21,342 nt of DNA from JAYRWN01 sp041917975 (GTDB lineage Bacteria > Bacteroidota > Bacteroidia > Chitinophagales > Saprospiraceae): contig JAYRWN010000175.1 in NCBI GenBank assembly GCA_041917975.1, forward strand, positions 1 through 21,342, in the 5' to 3' direction. Positions within the stretch are counted from its first letter, which is position 1, and each line of letters opens with the position of its first letter. Shown one piece after another: positions 1 through 7,536 of the stretch. The notes beneath the pieces were generated by a model that was given only the letters and a program-made list of their open reading frames with translations, was not told the DNA's origin and did not search any database. The position numbers and the translations under genes are program-made.

Positions 1-20
1 AAAAATTGCTATTGGTACCC

Positions 21-43
21 ATGCGACCCCGAGGGGGTCGTAT
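21..43. repeat. GC-rich hairpin, probable interspersed repeat
   Basis: CGACCCC (24-30) and GGGGTCG (34-40) form a perfect 7-base stem with a GAG loop. The stem extends to about 10 pairs with one G-T pair. A second, smaller hairpin of similar flavour (ACCC 78-81, GGGT 87-90) lies 40 bases on. From memory, short intergenic hairpins of this 'cgacccc...ggggtcg' type recur through many Bacteroidota genomes. Whether this one is repeated elsewhere in its genome cannot be seen here. Confidence 0.45.
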
Positions 44-241
44 AAAATGCATGGCCGGTTGACATTATAAAGATTGAACCCCTTCAGGGTCCTTCAACAT
101 AATTAATATCGTGCGCAGTAATCTATAATTTTATTAAATTTTTATGTGTGTTAGAGATGTCTCCGCTACGGTGCCAATGACAAGTTATACAAGTGCTTGT
201 AAATTAAATACATTTACATTATGACTCATTAATATATGTAT

Positions 242-415
242 AGCATGGGTTATTTCTTTACTTTTTAAGTTTTCATGATACCGTTCAACACCTCATTCCA
301 CATACTCTGTCCCTTTAGTGATTAGATTATAATAAATTTCAGCTAATTTTCGTGCTCTGGCTTTAATAGCCACTGAAGTTGATTTTTTAATGGACAAACG
401 ACGGATAAAGGCACC
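242..415 (-). pseudogene. Decayed IS110-family transposase C-terminal fragment
   Basis: Read on the minus strand from 415, the frame gives GAFIRRLSIKKSTSVAIKAR, then ARKLAEIYYNLITKGTEYVE, an in-frame TGA at 293-295, and then GVERYHENLKSKEITHA. This resembles the C-terminal helix region of IS110/IS116/IS902-type transposases: G-A-[FY]-x-R-R-L, then a lysine-rich turn, A-I-x-A-x-A-x-K-L-A-x-[IL]-x-Y, and Y-V-[ED] followed by a Y-[HE]-E segment. No DEDD catalytic N-terminus is readable upstream (about 415-700), where all frames are broken, and no terminal repeats are visible. It is a relic, not an active element. The assignment is by pattern recognition only; another transposase family with a similar C-terminus is possible. 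Confidence 0.45.
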
Positions 416-772
416 GAGGTACTAAAACACTATTCGAGTTGTCAGTTACTTCCAAGGTATTACCTCGTTTTAAAGTTATAAAACTCCTTATCATTTTCCA
501 ATGGGTAATTAGGTTTTCTAATATTTAGAAATCGAAGTGACACTGGTTATTTTTTATTACCTCCCGATTATTGCTTGTCCGGCTTAATACTTTATCAATT
601 AAATATTAACCTTCTCGGCAAAAGACGCAAACCTAAAGAGGTGCCGGCCATTGTCCATCAGCTGGTTTCAGCGTAAATCCGTTTTTATTAAAGAATATAG
701 TTTAACACTTCCGAAATAGTTTCTTAAAGGATTTTAACAATCCTGAGCCGTACTTATGGAAACATCTACATC

Positions 773-1471
773 ATGAAAAATAAACATTTACTGCTTTTAT
801 TACCCGCCGTACTTGTATGGGGACAAAGTTGTTACCGTGACCAAGGGTCTTTTGTGGAATATGTGATCCCCGTAGGCCCATTTAATGGATTGCATTCCGA
901 TGGCCCGGCGAATGTCTTTCTGACCCAGGGACCGATTTTTGAAGTAGTGATCAGTGGCAACCAGGAGGCTGTGGACCGGTACACTTTTGAAGTAAGTAAC
1001 GGCAAACTGTGTATAGACCACCAGGGTGGTGGCTGGGGACGCAGTCCGGAAATATTTATCATCATGCCCGATCTCAAACACCTGGAAAGCCGCGGCAGTG
1101 GCGATATAGTCAGCCGGAACCAATTTGTGCGCCGGGGAGATATGCGCATAGAGCTGCGCAGCAGCGGAGATATTGACCTGGCCATTGATGTCGATGACAT
1201 CGATGTAGAACACTCCGGCAGTGGTTATGTCTACCTGGAAGGGGATGTAGACCACCAGAATGTAGACCTTAACGCCAGTGGTGAATACCGTGCCTTCAAT
1301 CTGGCCAGCAACCATTGTAAAATACGCCTGGACGGCAGTGGCAACGCAGAAGTGTATGTCTATAATAATTTGCAGGCTATCCTGAGAGGCAGCGGAAATC
1401 TGTTCTATCGCGGATTTCCATCGATCGATGTTCGCGGCAACGGCAGCGGCGAAATCTACGACGCCAATTAA
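773..1471 (+). CDS. GIN-domain (DUF2807) envelope protein, possible lipoprotein
   Basis: A 232-residue protein with a hydrophobic N-terminal signal (about residues 4-16) followed by Cys20 in the context GQSC. That is a weak lipobox, so lipid anchoring is plausible but not certain. The mature part is a putative auto-transporter adhesin head GIN domain (DUF2807). It opens with the strand-rich segment VEYVIPVGPFNGL (28-40) and then shows serine/glycine turns near residues 108, 130, 148, 169, 188, 206 and 224, spaced about 16-22 residues apart. These are the corners of a right-handed parallel beta-helix. Such proteins are common in the Bacteroidota periplasm or surface, and their function is mostly unknown. 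The gene converges on the permease downstream, with 24 bases between the stop codons. A 7-base inverted repeat (AGCCGTT 1498-1504, AACGGCT 1516-1522) just past the stop has no T-run. Confidence 0.85.
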   Translation: MKNKHLLLLLPAVLVWGQSCYRDQGSFVEYVIPVGPFNGLHSDGPANVFLTQGPIFEVVISGNQEAVDRYTFEVSNGKLCIDHQGGGWGRSPEIFIIMPDLKHLESRGSGDIVSRNQFVRRGDMRIELRSSGDIDLAIDVDDIDVEHSGSGYVYLEGDVDHQNVDLNASGEYRAFNLASNHCKIRLDGSGNAEVYVYNNLQAILRGSGNLFYRGFPSIDVRGNGSGEIYDAN

Positions 1472-1495
1472 TCAGCCCGTACAGCCAGCGCCGGA

Positions 1496-3175
1496 TCAGC
1501 CGTTAGCCGAACGTAAACGGCTATGCCGGTATCCGTAGGAATAATAAATCATTAAACCGATGGCCATCCAGACAAAAAACCATAACCATGAAACTGCCGG
1601 TATTTCTATCAACAGATATGAACAGAATAAAACCCCCAGGATGGGTATTAAGGAATAATTGCGTCTGAAGGTATAATATGTAATAATTATGGCCAGGATT
1701 AAAAAGACCAAAAACAAAAATTCTTGCATATTATGCGTCAGTGCCTGGGGCAAACTGATTACCCGTTGCCTGAATAACCACAAAAACACAACGAACAGAA
1801 ATGGTACGATATACTTCCCATTGACATAGGGCAATCTGAAACGCCTGGTGGTTCCCTCATCTTGTGGTAAAAACAATACTCCGCCAGATACCAGCACAAA
1901 AGCGAACAACGTGCCGATGCTGGTTAAATCGGTGACCAGTTTAGGATCCATAAATAATGACGGGATGGCGACGATCAGACCAGTGACCATCGTTGCGAAA
2001 CTGGGCGTTTTGAATTTTGGGTGAATGCGGGCAAAAGATTTGGGGAGCAGGCCGTCACGGCTCATACTCATCCAGATCCTGGGCTGACCCAGCTGGAAGA
2101 CCAGTAGAACGGTGGTTGTGGCGACCACCGCGCTGAGGGCTATGACATAACTGATCCAGGGCACATTGATCCGTTCGAATACATAAGCCAGCGGGTCGGT
2201 AACATTCAGTTCCTGATAGGACACCATGCCGGTAAGCACCAGGGCAATCAGGATGTACAATACGGTACAGATGATCAGTGAATAAATCATGCCCCGCGGC
2301 AAATCGCGCTGGGGGTTTTCGCATTCTTCGGCCGTTGTAGAGATGGCATCAAAGCCTATGTAGGCGTAAAAAACGGCGGAAACACCTTTTAGCACGCCGG
2401 TAAAACCATTTGGCATAAAGGGGTTCCAGTTTTGGGTATCAACATAAAAAAATCCGAGCACAATCACCAAGCCTATGACAGCCAGTTTGAAAATAACCAT
2501 GGCGTTGGTGCTTTTTTTACTTTCCCGGATACCGATATATACCAGCAAAGTAATCAGGACCACAATGATGGCCGCCGGAATATTCAAAAATAAACGCCAG
2601 GAACCCAACAGTGGTGCAGAGTTCCAGGTAGCCACAGCAAACTGCATATCCGGCGTCAGGGTCTCCCCGGCGGCTAAAGCCGTTTGAGCCGTTTGGTAGG
2701 CGGATTTAGCCGTCGTAGGATCAAATAAAAGCCACCCCGGCAGATGAATGTTCAGGCCTTTGAGCAGATGATCAAAATAACTGCTCCAGGAAATGGCCAC
2801 CACGATGTTACCAATGGCATATTCCAGGATCAGAGCCCACCCGATGATCCAGGCAATCACCTCACCAAAAGAGACATAAGCATAGGTATAAGCGCTGCCT
2901 GAGATGGGTATACGGCTGGCAAACTCGGCATAACATAACGCCGCGAAGCCACAGGTCACGGCCGTAATGATAAATAAAAAGGCTACCCCTGGGCCGCCAT
3001 TGTATGCGGCGGCACCGATGGTGGAAAATATGCCTGCACCAACCACGGCAGCAATACCCATATAGGTCAGGTCTCTGACGTTAAGGTCCCGCTTCAGCTC
3101 ATGTCCACCACCTTGAGCATTCAGTTCTTTTAAAATATGCGTCAACGGCTTTTTACGAAATAAATGATTACTCAT
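1496..3175 (-). CDS. APC-superfamily amino acid permease (CAT-type)
   Basis: A 559-residue inner-membrane protein with about 12-13 hydrophobic segments. It is an amino acid/proton transporter of the APC superfamily and most resembles the cationic amino acid transporter (CAT) subgroup. Visible signatures are the first-helix motif GAGIF (46-50), where the unwound helix binds the substrate backbone, and the central YIGFDAISTTAEE segment followed by NPQRDLPRG, which is typical of CAT/YfnA proteins. A soluble insert between about residues 150 and 190 looks periplasmic. The substrate cannot be read from sequence; annotations in this group range from arginine/lysine to broad neutral amino acids. The gene stands alone, convergent with the GIN-domain gene. 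The 75 bases upstream contain a short inverted repeat (ACCG..CGGT around 3188-3203) but no clear promoter. Confidence 0.9.
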   Translation of the reverse strand: MSNHLFRKKPLTHILKELNAQGGGHELKRDLNVRDLTYMGIAAVVGAGIFSTIGAAAYNGGPGVAFLFIITAVTCGFAALCYAEFASRIPISGSAYTYAYVSFGEVIAWIIGWALILEYAIGNIVVAISWSSYFDHLLKGLNIHLPGWLLFDPTTAKSAYQTAQTALAAGETLTPDMQFAVATWNSAPLLGSWRLFLNIPAAIIVVLITLLVYIGIRESKKSTNAMVIFKLAVIGLVIVLGFFYVDTQNWNPFMPNGFTGVLKGVSAVFYAYIGFDAISTTAEECENPQRDLPRGMIYSLIICTVLYILIALVLTGMVSYQELNVTDPLAYVFERINVPWISYVIALSAVVATTTVLLVFQLGQPRIWMSMSRDGLLPKSFARIHPKFKTPSFATMVTGLIVAIPSLFMDPKLVTDLTSIGTLFAFVLVSGGVLFLPQDEGTTRRFRLPYVNGKYIVPFLFVVFLWLFRQRVISLPQALTHNMQEFLFLVFLILAIIITYYTFRRNYSLIPILGVLFCSYLLIEIPAVSWLWFFVWMAIGLMIYYSYGYRHSRLRSANG

Positions 3176-3252
3176 TGGGCTGATTTATACCGGTTAAAAC
3201 GGTCCAATGTAAGGAAATTGTGTTACTTGTTTTGGCTCTGTTTATAAAAATG

Positions 3253-3286
3253 AAAAGAGTGCATTGATGGAACAATACACTCTTTT
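3253..3286 (-). terminator. Rho-independent terminator after the repeat lipoprotein gene
   Basis: AAAAGAGTG-c-ATTG (3253-3266) pairs with CAAT-a-CACTCTTTT (3273-3286), leaving a 6-base loop and one mismatch. It lies 94 bases past the stop of the minus-strand lipoprotein gene and gives a T-run on that strand. It also isolates the permease gene from read-through. Confidence 0.75.
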
Positions 3287-3379
3287 ATTAAACCTGACTA
3301 AAACCCGGACTTTAAATTCTTACTAGAAGTAATTTACCGGTAAAGGGATTTTGATCCAGACTGATGATCTGGTTTCTCT

Positions 3380-4042
3380 TTATGATTTACAGGATTCTTT
3401 CAGAGCCTGGAGATCTTCTTTAGAGTTAACCGTTTGTTCGGTTCCATCCTCCAAGGTCACCTTGATCGGGAAGACTAAAGCAGGACGTTCTTCAGCACCG
3501 GGATTATCCTTGCGCCAATTTCTGATCAGCTGGTGCAATGCTTTATGATCAGCGGCTTCAGCGGTGGTACCATCAGGGAATTCTATGCTTAACGGGAACA
3601 CCAGTTTAAAACAGGGTTTACCCATATCCCCACGCTGGTGGTGGCGTTTCAGAATATGACAGGCTCTATTAAGTTTGCGCAGTTCATCAGCATCTTCCAC
3701 TGTGATCACATTACCCAGCGCATCCAATACGTCCAGAGGGAATGTTAATTTGGGTCTTTCTTCGGCATCCGGGTTATCCTCACGCCAGGATTTAATGGCT
3801 TCTTTCATTTCCTCAGCCGAATTAACCTCTACTGTACTGCCATCAGGAAATTCCAGCGTCACCGGGTAAACAAATTCCAGGCAGCCCATACGCCCACAGC
3901 CGGCACCATCATGAATGCTGTCCATGGCATGCTCGGTATAATAATCTACATCCAGAGGGGATACATTGTTTTTCTGACACGCGCTCAAACCAATCATTAC
4001 TAATGCGGCGGCACCTAAAATAAATCCAAAAAATTTTGACAT
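3380..4042 (-). CDS. Lipoprotein with four repeated beta-alpha units
   Basis: A 220-residue predicted lipoprotein. A signal peptide ends in the lipobox LSAC with the lipidated Cys22. The mature protein is a near-perfect 90-residue duplication, residues 54-128 matching 144-218. Each copy splits into two related halves starting near 55, 98, 145 and 188. A half has the shape aromatic-Pro, strand, (P)DG-turn, strand, then a helix (for example FVYPVTLEFPDGST then EEMKEAIKSW). The linker DNP-[DG]-AEERP occurs at 89-97 and 179-187. Cysteines are placed identically in both copies (Cys54/Cys128 and Cys144/Cys218, 74 residues apart), suggesting one disulfide per copy in the periplasm or at the surface. 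I recall similar uncharacterised proteins from Saprospiraceae-type genomes, but no function is known to me. The gene is monocistronic with its own terminator and divergent from the zincin-like lipoprotein. Confidence 0.85.
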   Translation of the reverse strand: MSKFFGFILGAAALVMIGLSACQKNNVSPLDVDYYTEHAMDSIHDGAGCGRMGCLEFVYPVTLEFPDGSTVEVNSAEEMKEAIKSWREDNPDAEERPKLTFPLDVLDALGNVITVEDADELRKLNRACHILKRHHQRGDMGKPCFKLVFPLSIEFPDGTTAEAADHKALHQLIRNWRKDNPGAEERPALVFPIKVTLEDGTEQTVNSKEDLQALKESCKS

Positions 4043-4104
4043 GACTAAAACATTTAGTGATTAAAAAAATTGATTACAACCGGATAAAGCGAGGGGTAGA
4101 CATT

Positions 4105-4188
4105 TTGTACTCATCTTTCCGGAAAAAAACTGTTTAAAAAATGTTAAAAAGAAATTTTTGTCATTTTCTTTATAACAGATGAGTACAA
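4105..4188. promoter_or_regulatory. Perfect 12-base inverted repeat in a divergent promoter region
   Basis: TTGTACTCATCT (4105-4116) and AGATGAGTACAA (4177-4188) are exact reverse complements separated by 60 bases. They lie inside the 214-base region between two divergently transcribed lipoprotein genes. The arrangement suits two oppositely oriented protein-binding sites, one per promoter, or a looped operator. No Bacteroidota consensus promoter is clear nearby. No regulator gene is adjacent. Confidence 0.5.
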
Positions 4189-4213
4189 GCGTGGCGTTAA
4201 GACCTTATATGAT

Positions 4214-4235
4214 CAGGTAATAAGATAATTGCCTG
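4214..4235 (+). other. Hairpin upstream of the zincin-like gene
   Basis: CAGGTAAT (4214-4221) and ATTGCCTG (4228-4235) pair over 8 bases with one T-G pair and a 6-base loop. The hairpin ends 21 bases before the start codon at 4257, so it probably lies in the 5' leader. A role in translation or mRNA stability is possible but not shown. Confidence 0.3.
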
Positions 4236-4256
4236 GTGATAAAAATTTAATTAAGT

Positions 4257-4760
4257 ATGTATAGCCCATCGTGGAAATTTTTTTCAGCCCTTGTAGTAAT
4301 TAGTGCACTGCTATTTGGAGGTTGTAGTAAAGAGAATTTATTTACCGGCTCCAATGCCATATCGATTGATGCAGCAATCCAGCCATATTTTGATGCATTT
4401 ATAACCGAAGCAGCTGCACGCCATCTTGACCTAGCCGCGGCGACCCAATCTGTTAATGCCGAAATTCGCACATTGACCAGCGAAAATGGTCAGAAAGTCA
4501 TAGGCATGTGCACAGCCAAGGCTGGAGATCATACCATAACGGTGGATAAAACATATTGGTCACAGGCTACCCCTTTGCTGCGAGAGTTTTTAATATTTCA
4601 TGAACTGGGTCACTGTGTCCTGCAAAGAGAGCACCTGGATACGAAAAATACCAATGGCACATGTACCAGTATAATGCATAGCGGTAGTACCAACTGTCGG
4701 AATATTTATTCCTCTGCAACGCGCAAAGCTTACCTGGATGAATTATTCGGTGAGTATTAA
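4257..4760 (+). CDS. Small lipoprotein with zincin-type metallopeptidase site
   Basis: A 167-residue protein. A hydrophobic signal (about 8-20) ends in LFGGC, a good lipobox with Cys23 as the lipidated residue. At 115-119 lies HELGH, the HExxH zinc site with Glu116 as the candidate general base. It is followed by His126, a possible third ligand seven residues after His119; classical metzincins have six. SIMH (138-141) resembles the methionine turn of metzincins. Cys85, Cys120, Cys136 and Cys147 could form disulfides. At this length it is little more than a minimal catalytic core. I recall small 'putative metallopeptidase' proteins with HELGHCVL in Bacteroidota, without a characterised function. 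It is expressed divergently from the repeat lipoprotein. The cation channel gene follows, but the gap gives no strong sign of an operon. Confidence 0.75.
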   Translation: MYSPSWKFFSALVVISALLFGGCSKENLFTGSNAISIDAAIQPYFDAFITEAAARHLDLAAATQSVNAEIRTLTSENGQKVIGMCTAKAGDHTITVDKTYWSQATPLLREFLIFHELGHCVLQREHLDTKNTNGTCTSIMHSGSTNCRNIYSSATRKAYLDELFGEY

Positions 4761-4854
4761 AATAAAATACGAGTAGAATCAGGCGAGATAAACTCTGAGG
4801 TTGATAAATCAGTTATCTTTAAAAAAAGTAACTTGTGCCGTAGAATCATCAGCT

Positions 4855-5739
4855 ATGTCGTCAAAAATCAAGGAGACGTCTTTTACCAATTTTGTCTGGA
4901 TAGATATTGCACAACCGGAATACAATAAATTGGACATTATTGCGAAAAACTACGGTTTGAATCTTTATCAAATAAAAGACAGTTTGGAACCCGGGCATTT
5001 ACCCAAATATGAAAAACACGAAAATTATCATTTTATTATTTTAAGGGCAGTAACAGTGACCAAGGATGAATGGATTACCAGTATAAATGATTTATCCAAT
5101 AAAATTGCTTTTTTCTACAATAAAGAAAAAATCATCACCATCCACCGGGCTGACTTCGTATTTATGGAAGAAGTAAAATCCCATTTTAATTCAACAGAAG
5201 ACCTGCTGTTATTTTTTATTCATAACATGGTGCAGACGTTTGTAAATCCCATTAAGATATTAGAGGAACAGATAGAAGAATTAGAGAAAAAAATATTTCT
5301 AAGGGACAACCGTAAGGTATCCCTTGAGGAATTATATTATTTAAAAAACGAAACACGCATATCGAAAAAATTATTACACATCAGTCAAAGCGTGGTACAA
5401 CAAATAGAAGTCAGTGATCATTTAAAATCCGCTTTGCATGATATCAAAGACAGTTTGTTGAGTTTATTGCTTAGTTACGATGAAGTCCTGGAAAATGCCA
5501 GTAACCTGCTCAACAGTTATCTTTCCGTCAATGCCGAAAAAAATAACCAGGTCATGAAATTATTGACCATATTTTCAGCCTTCTTTTTGCCTTTAACGTT
5601 TATAGCCGGGATCTATGGGATGAATTTTGATTATATGCCGGAACTGCGCTGGAAACCGGCGTATTTCCTAACCCTGGTGGTTATGGTGGTGGTAGCACTG
5701 GTTATTTATTTTTGGTTTAAACGGAAAAAAATTCTTTGA
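4855..5739 (+). CDS. corA: CorA-type divalent cation channel
   Basis: About 294 residues from the chosen ATG. CorA proteins are pentameric inner-membrane channels for Mg2+ (also Co2+/Ni2+). Visible are the cytoplasmic alpha/beta funnel domain beginning at FVWIDI, a long charged helical stretch, and two C-terminal membrane helices. The signature YGMNF closes the first membrane helix, followed by the periplasmic loop MPEL; the second helix ends in the basic tail KRKK. A TTG codon at 4801 would add 18 residues (giving 312). I prefer ATG 4855 because it leaves the short N-terminal lead usual before the W-I-D motif, and the TTG has no well-spaced ribosome-binding site. The gene stands alone: 94 bases after the metallopeptidase gene and 120 before recN. 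Confidence 0.9.
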   Translation: MSSKIKETSFTNFVWIDIAQPEYNKLDIIAKNYGLNLYQIKDSLEPGHLPKYEKHENYHFIILRAVTVTKDEWITSINDLSNKIAFFYNKEKIITIHRADFVFMEEVKSHFNSTEDLLLFFIHNMVQTFVNPIKILEEQIEELEKKIFLRDNRKVSLEELYYLKNETRISKKLLHISQSVVQQIEVSDHLKSALHDIKDSLLSLLLSYDEVLENASNLLNSYLSVNAEKNNQVMKLLTIFSAFFLPLTFIAGIYGMNFDYMPELRWKPAYFLTLVVMVVVALVIYFWFKRKKIL

Positions 5740-5827
5740 AGTAATTTCCAGCATAAAAGCACCTGCCAGGACAGCTGAATACGCGTTACTTTATGATAAA
5801 AAAGAGCTCTGGTCCGGCCATATTGAT

Positions 5828-5849
5828 TACCTTTGCGGTCCCTCGAGGG
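5828..5849 (+). promoter_or_regulatory. Probable recN operon promoter with palindrome at the start site
   Basis: TACCTTTG (5828-5835) matches the Bacteroidota -7 consensus TAnnTTTG exactly. The -33 region has only a weak CTCTG in place of TTTG. Transcription would begin near 5841-5843, about 18 bases before the recN start. The perfect 10-base palindrome CCCTCGAGGG (5840-5849) overlaps that predicted start and could be an operator or a chance palindrome. Confidence 0.4.
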
Positions 5850-5859
5850 TGGATAAATT

Positions 5860-7524
5860 ATGCTTCAGCGTCTGGAAATAAAGAATTATGCCATCATTAA
5901 AGCGTTGGAAATAGAATTTTCCGCGGGTTTGAACATCATCACCGGCGAAACCGGGGCGGGCAAGTCGATCCTCATGGGCGCAGTGGGATTATTGTTAGGA
6001 GAACGGGCGGATTCCAAAGTTCTTTTTGATCAAGACCAAAAATGCCTGGTAGAGGGTGTGTTTCGCCTGGCCAGCCCCGACCTGAGAACATGGTTTACTG
6101 ACCATGACCTGGACTATGCGAATGAGTTGGTGATCCGCCGTGAAGTGAATGCGCAAGGAAAATCGCGGGCTTTTATCAATGATAGTCTGGTTAACCTGCC
6201 GGTATTGAAAGATCTTGCGTCCACCCTGGTCGATGTACATGGGCAATTTGATACGTTGGACATACACCATGAAGGCCAACAGTTTGATATTCTGGACGCC
6301 CTTGGTCAAAATGAGGGTCCATTAAAATCATACCGGGAGGCGTTGCAAGCACTACAAAACAATCAGCAAGCCATACAAAACTTAAAACATGAAATCACCG
6401 TGGCTCAGCAGGAAAATGATTTTCTGCGTTTCCAGCAGGATGAACTAACTAAAATACATCTGGTCAACGAGGAGGAAAAAACGCTGGATGAAGAATTACG
6501 CCTCCTGAGTGCGGCGGCGGATATTCAAGCACAAAGTCAGGCGGCTCTGGCCCTTTTGGATGAAGGCGATTATTCAGCCAGTCAATATATAACCCAAGCC
6601 CGGCAAAAAATTAATTCGCTGGGATCTATCTTACCTGCTTTTAAAGACCTAAGCAGCAGGTTAGAAGCAACGATCGTCGAAATAAATGATATCAGCAAGG
6701 CCTTAGCTCAATTGGCGGAAGCCAGGGATGCTGACCCAAAACGGCAGACTTTCTTAGAAGATCGGCTCGGGGTACTCCATCGTCTATTTCAAAAGTATAA
6801 AGTGCACACATCGGGTGAACTACTAAAAATATTGGATGGGCTGAATCATAAATTAAGACACACGGAAGGATTAGAAGACCAACTACAGGCCCTCAATGAA
6901 GAAGGGCAGCGCCTGGAGATTATGTGCAGACAGGACGCGAAACTACTCAGTTCCCGACGGCAAAAACAAGCCAAATACCTGGAACAAGAAGTTAAAAAAT
7001 TGCTCGTCCGGTTAGCCATGCCGGAAGGCGATCTGCAGGTCAGGCTGATGGATACCGTACACCTAAACCGATATGGTTGTGACCAGGTGGAGTTTTTATT
7101 CGCCGCCAATGCGGGTAGCAAACCACTGCCCATCCGCGCTGTGGCGAGCGGCGGTGAATTGTCCCGTTTAAATCTGTGTATCAAGTCGGTGGTGGCTGAT
7201 AAAATGGTCCTGCCCACACTGATATTCGATGAGATAGATAGCGGCATCTCCGGTCCAGTAGCAGAAAAAATGGGGCAGGTGATGCAAGCACTCGCACAAA
7301 AACACCAAATCATCACCATCACCCACTCCCCTCAGGTGGCCAGCAAAGCCAATAACCATTTTCAGGTGTATAAAACCAGCTCCTCGGGTCGAGTACAAAC
7401 AATGGTCAAGCCACTTAGCGGAGAGGAACGCGTGCATGCCCTGGCGGTGATGCTTAGCACGGATCCACCCAGTACACCCGCTATGGCGAATGCCCGTGAA
7501 TTACTAAACTTGCAAAAAAAATAA
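5860..7524 (+). CDS. recN: DNA repair protein RecN
   Basis: A 554-residue SMC-like ATPase of full family length, acting in recombinational repair of double-strand breaks. The N-terminal P-loop GETGAGKS is at 29-36. The centre (about 150-400) is glutamine- and leucine-rich coiled coil. The C-terminal head carries the ABC signature ASGGELSRLN (about 429-438), Walker B LIFDEIDSGISG (about 454-465) and a switch histidine in ITITHSPQVA (about 485-494). RecN differs from SMC proteins in its short coiled coil, as here. It is the first gene of a five-gene plus-strand run, and fabI starts 12 bases after its stop. Confidence 0.97.
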   Translation: MLQRLEIKNYAIIKALEIEFSAGLNIITGETGAGKSILMGAVGLLLGERADSKVLFDQDQKCLVEGVFRLASPDLRTWFTDHDLDYANELVIRREVNAQGKSRAFINDSLVNLPVLKDLASTLVDVHGQFDTLDIHHEGQQFDILDALGQNEGPLKSYREALQALQNNQQAIQNLKHEITVAQQENDFLRFQQDELTKIHLVNEEEKTLDEELRLLSAAADIQAQSQAALALLDEGDYSASQYITQARQKINSLGSILPAFKDLSSRLEATIVEINDISKALAQLAEARDADPKRQTFLEDRLGVLHRLFQKYKVHTSGELLKILDGLNHKLRHTEGLEDQLQALNEEGQRLEIMCRQDAKLLSSRRQKQAKYLEQEVKKLLVRLAMPEGDLQVRLMDTVHLNRYGCDQVEFLFAANAGSKPLPIRAVASGGELSRLNLCIKSVVADKMVLPTLIFDEIDSGISGPVAEKMGQVMQALAQKHQIITITHSPQVASKANNHFQVYKTSSSGRVQTMVKPLSGEERVHALAVMLSTDPPSTPAMANARELLNLQKK

Positions 7525-7536
7525 ATATATTAAAAC

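Larger units (their letters stand above)
1..772. other. Gene-poor, decayed left flank
   Basis: No intact coding sequence is visible on either strand. The stretch is AT-rich and stop-dense. It holds two GC-rich hairpins near its left end, an imperfect palindrome TACAAG-tg-CTTGTA (188-201) and a decayed transposase fragment (242-415, minus). One plus-strand frame stays open from about 509 to 658, but it has no ATG start and no recognisable similarity, so I do not call it a gene. The promoter of the GIN-domain gene at 773 should lie in the last 100 bases, but no convincing -33/-7 pair is visible. Confidence 0.6.

Noticed and set aside
509..658. Plus-strand open frame of about 50 codons in the left flank
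   Set aside because: No ATG start and no recognisable motif, and it lies beside decayed transposase sequence. Most likely chance.
800..1315. Long minus-strand open frame opposite the GIN-domain gene
   Set aside because: It lies antisense inside a clear coding sequence and its translation has no motif. It is a shadow frame.
1498..1522. 7-base inverted repeat as terminator of the GIN-domain gene
   Set aside because: An 11-base loop and no T-run, and it lies inside the end of the convergent permease coding sequence.
4801..4854. TTG start adding 18 residues to the CorA protein
   Set aside because: A rare start codon without a properly spaced ribosome-binding site. ATG 4855 gives the usual short lead before the conserved core, though the longer form cannot be excluded.
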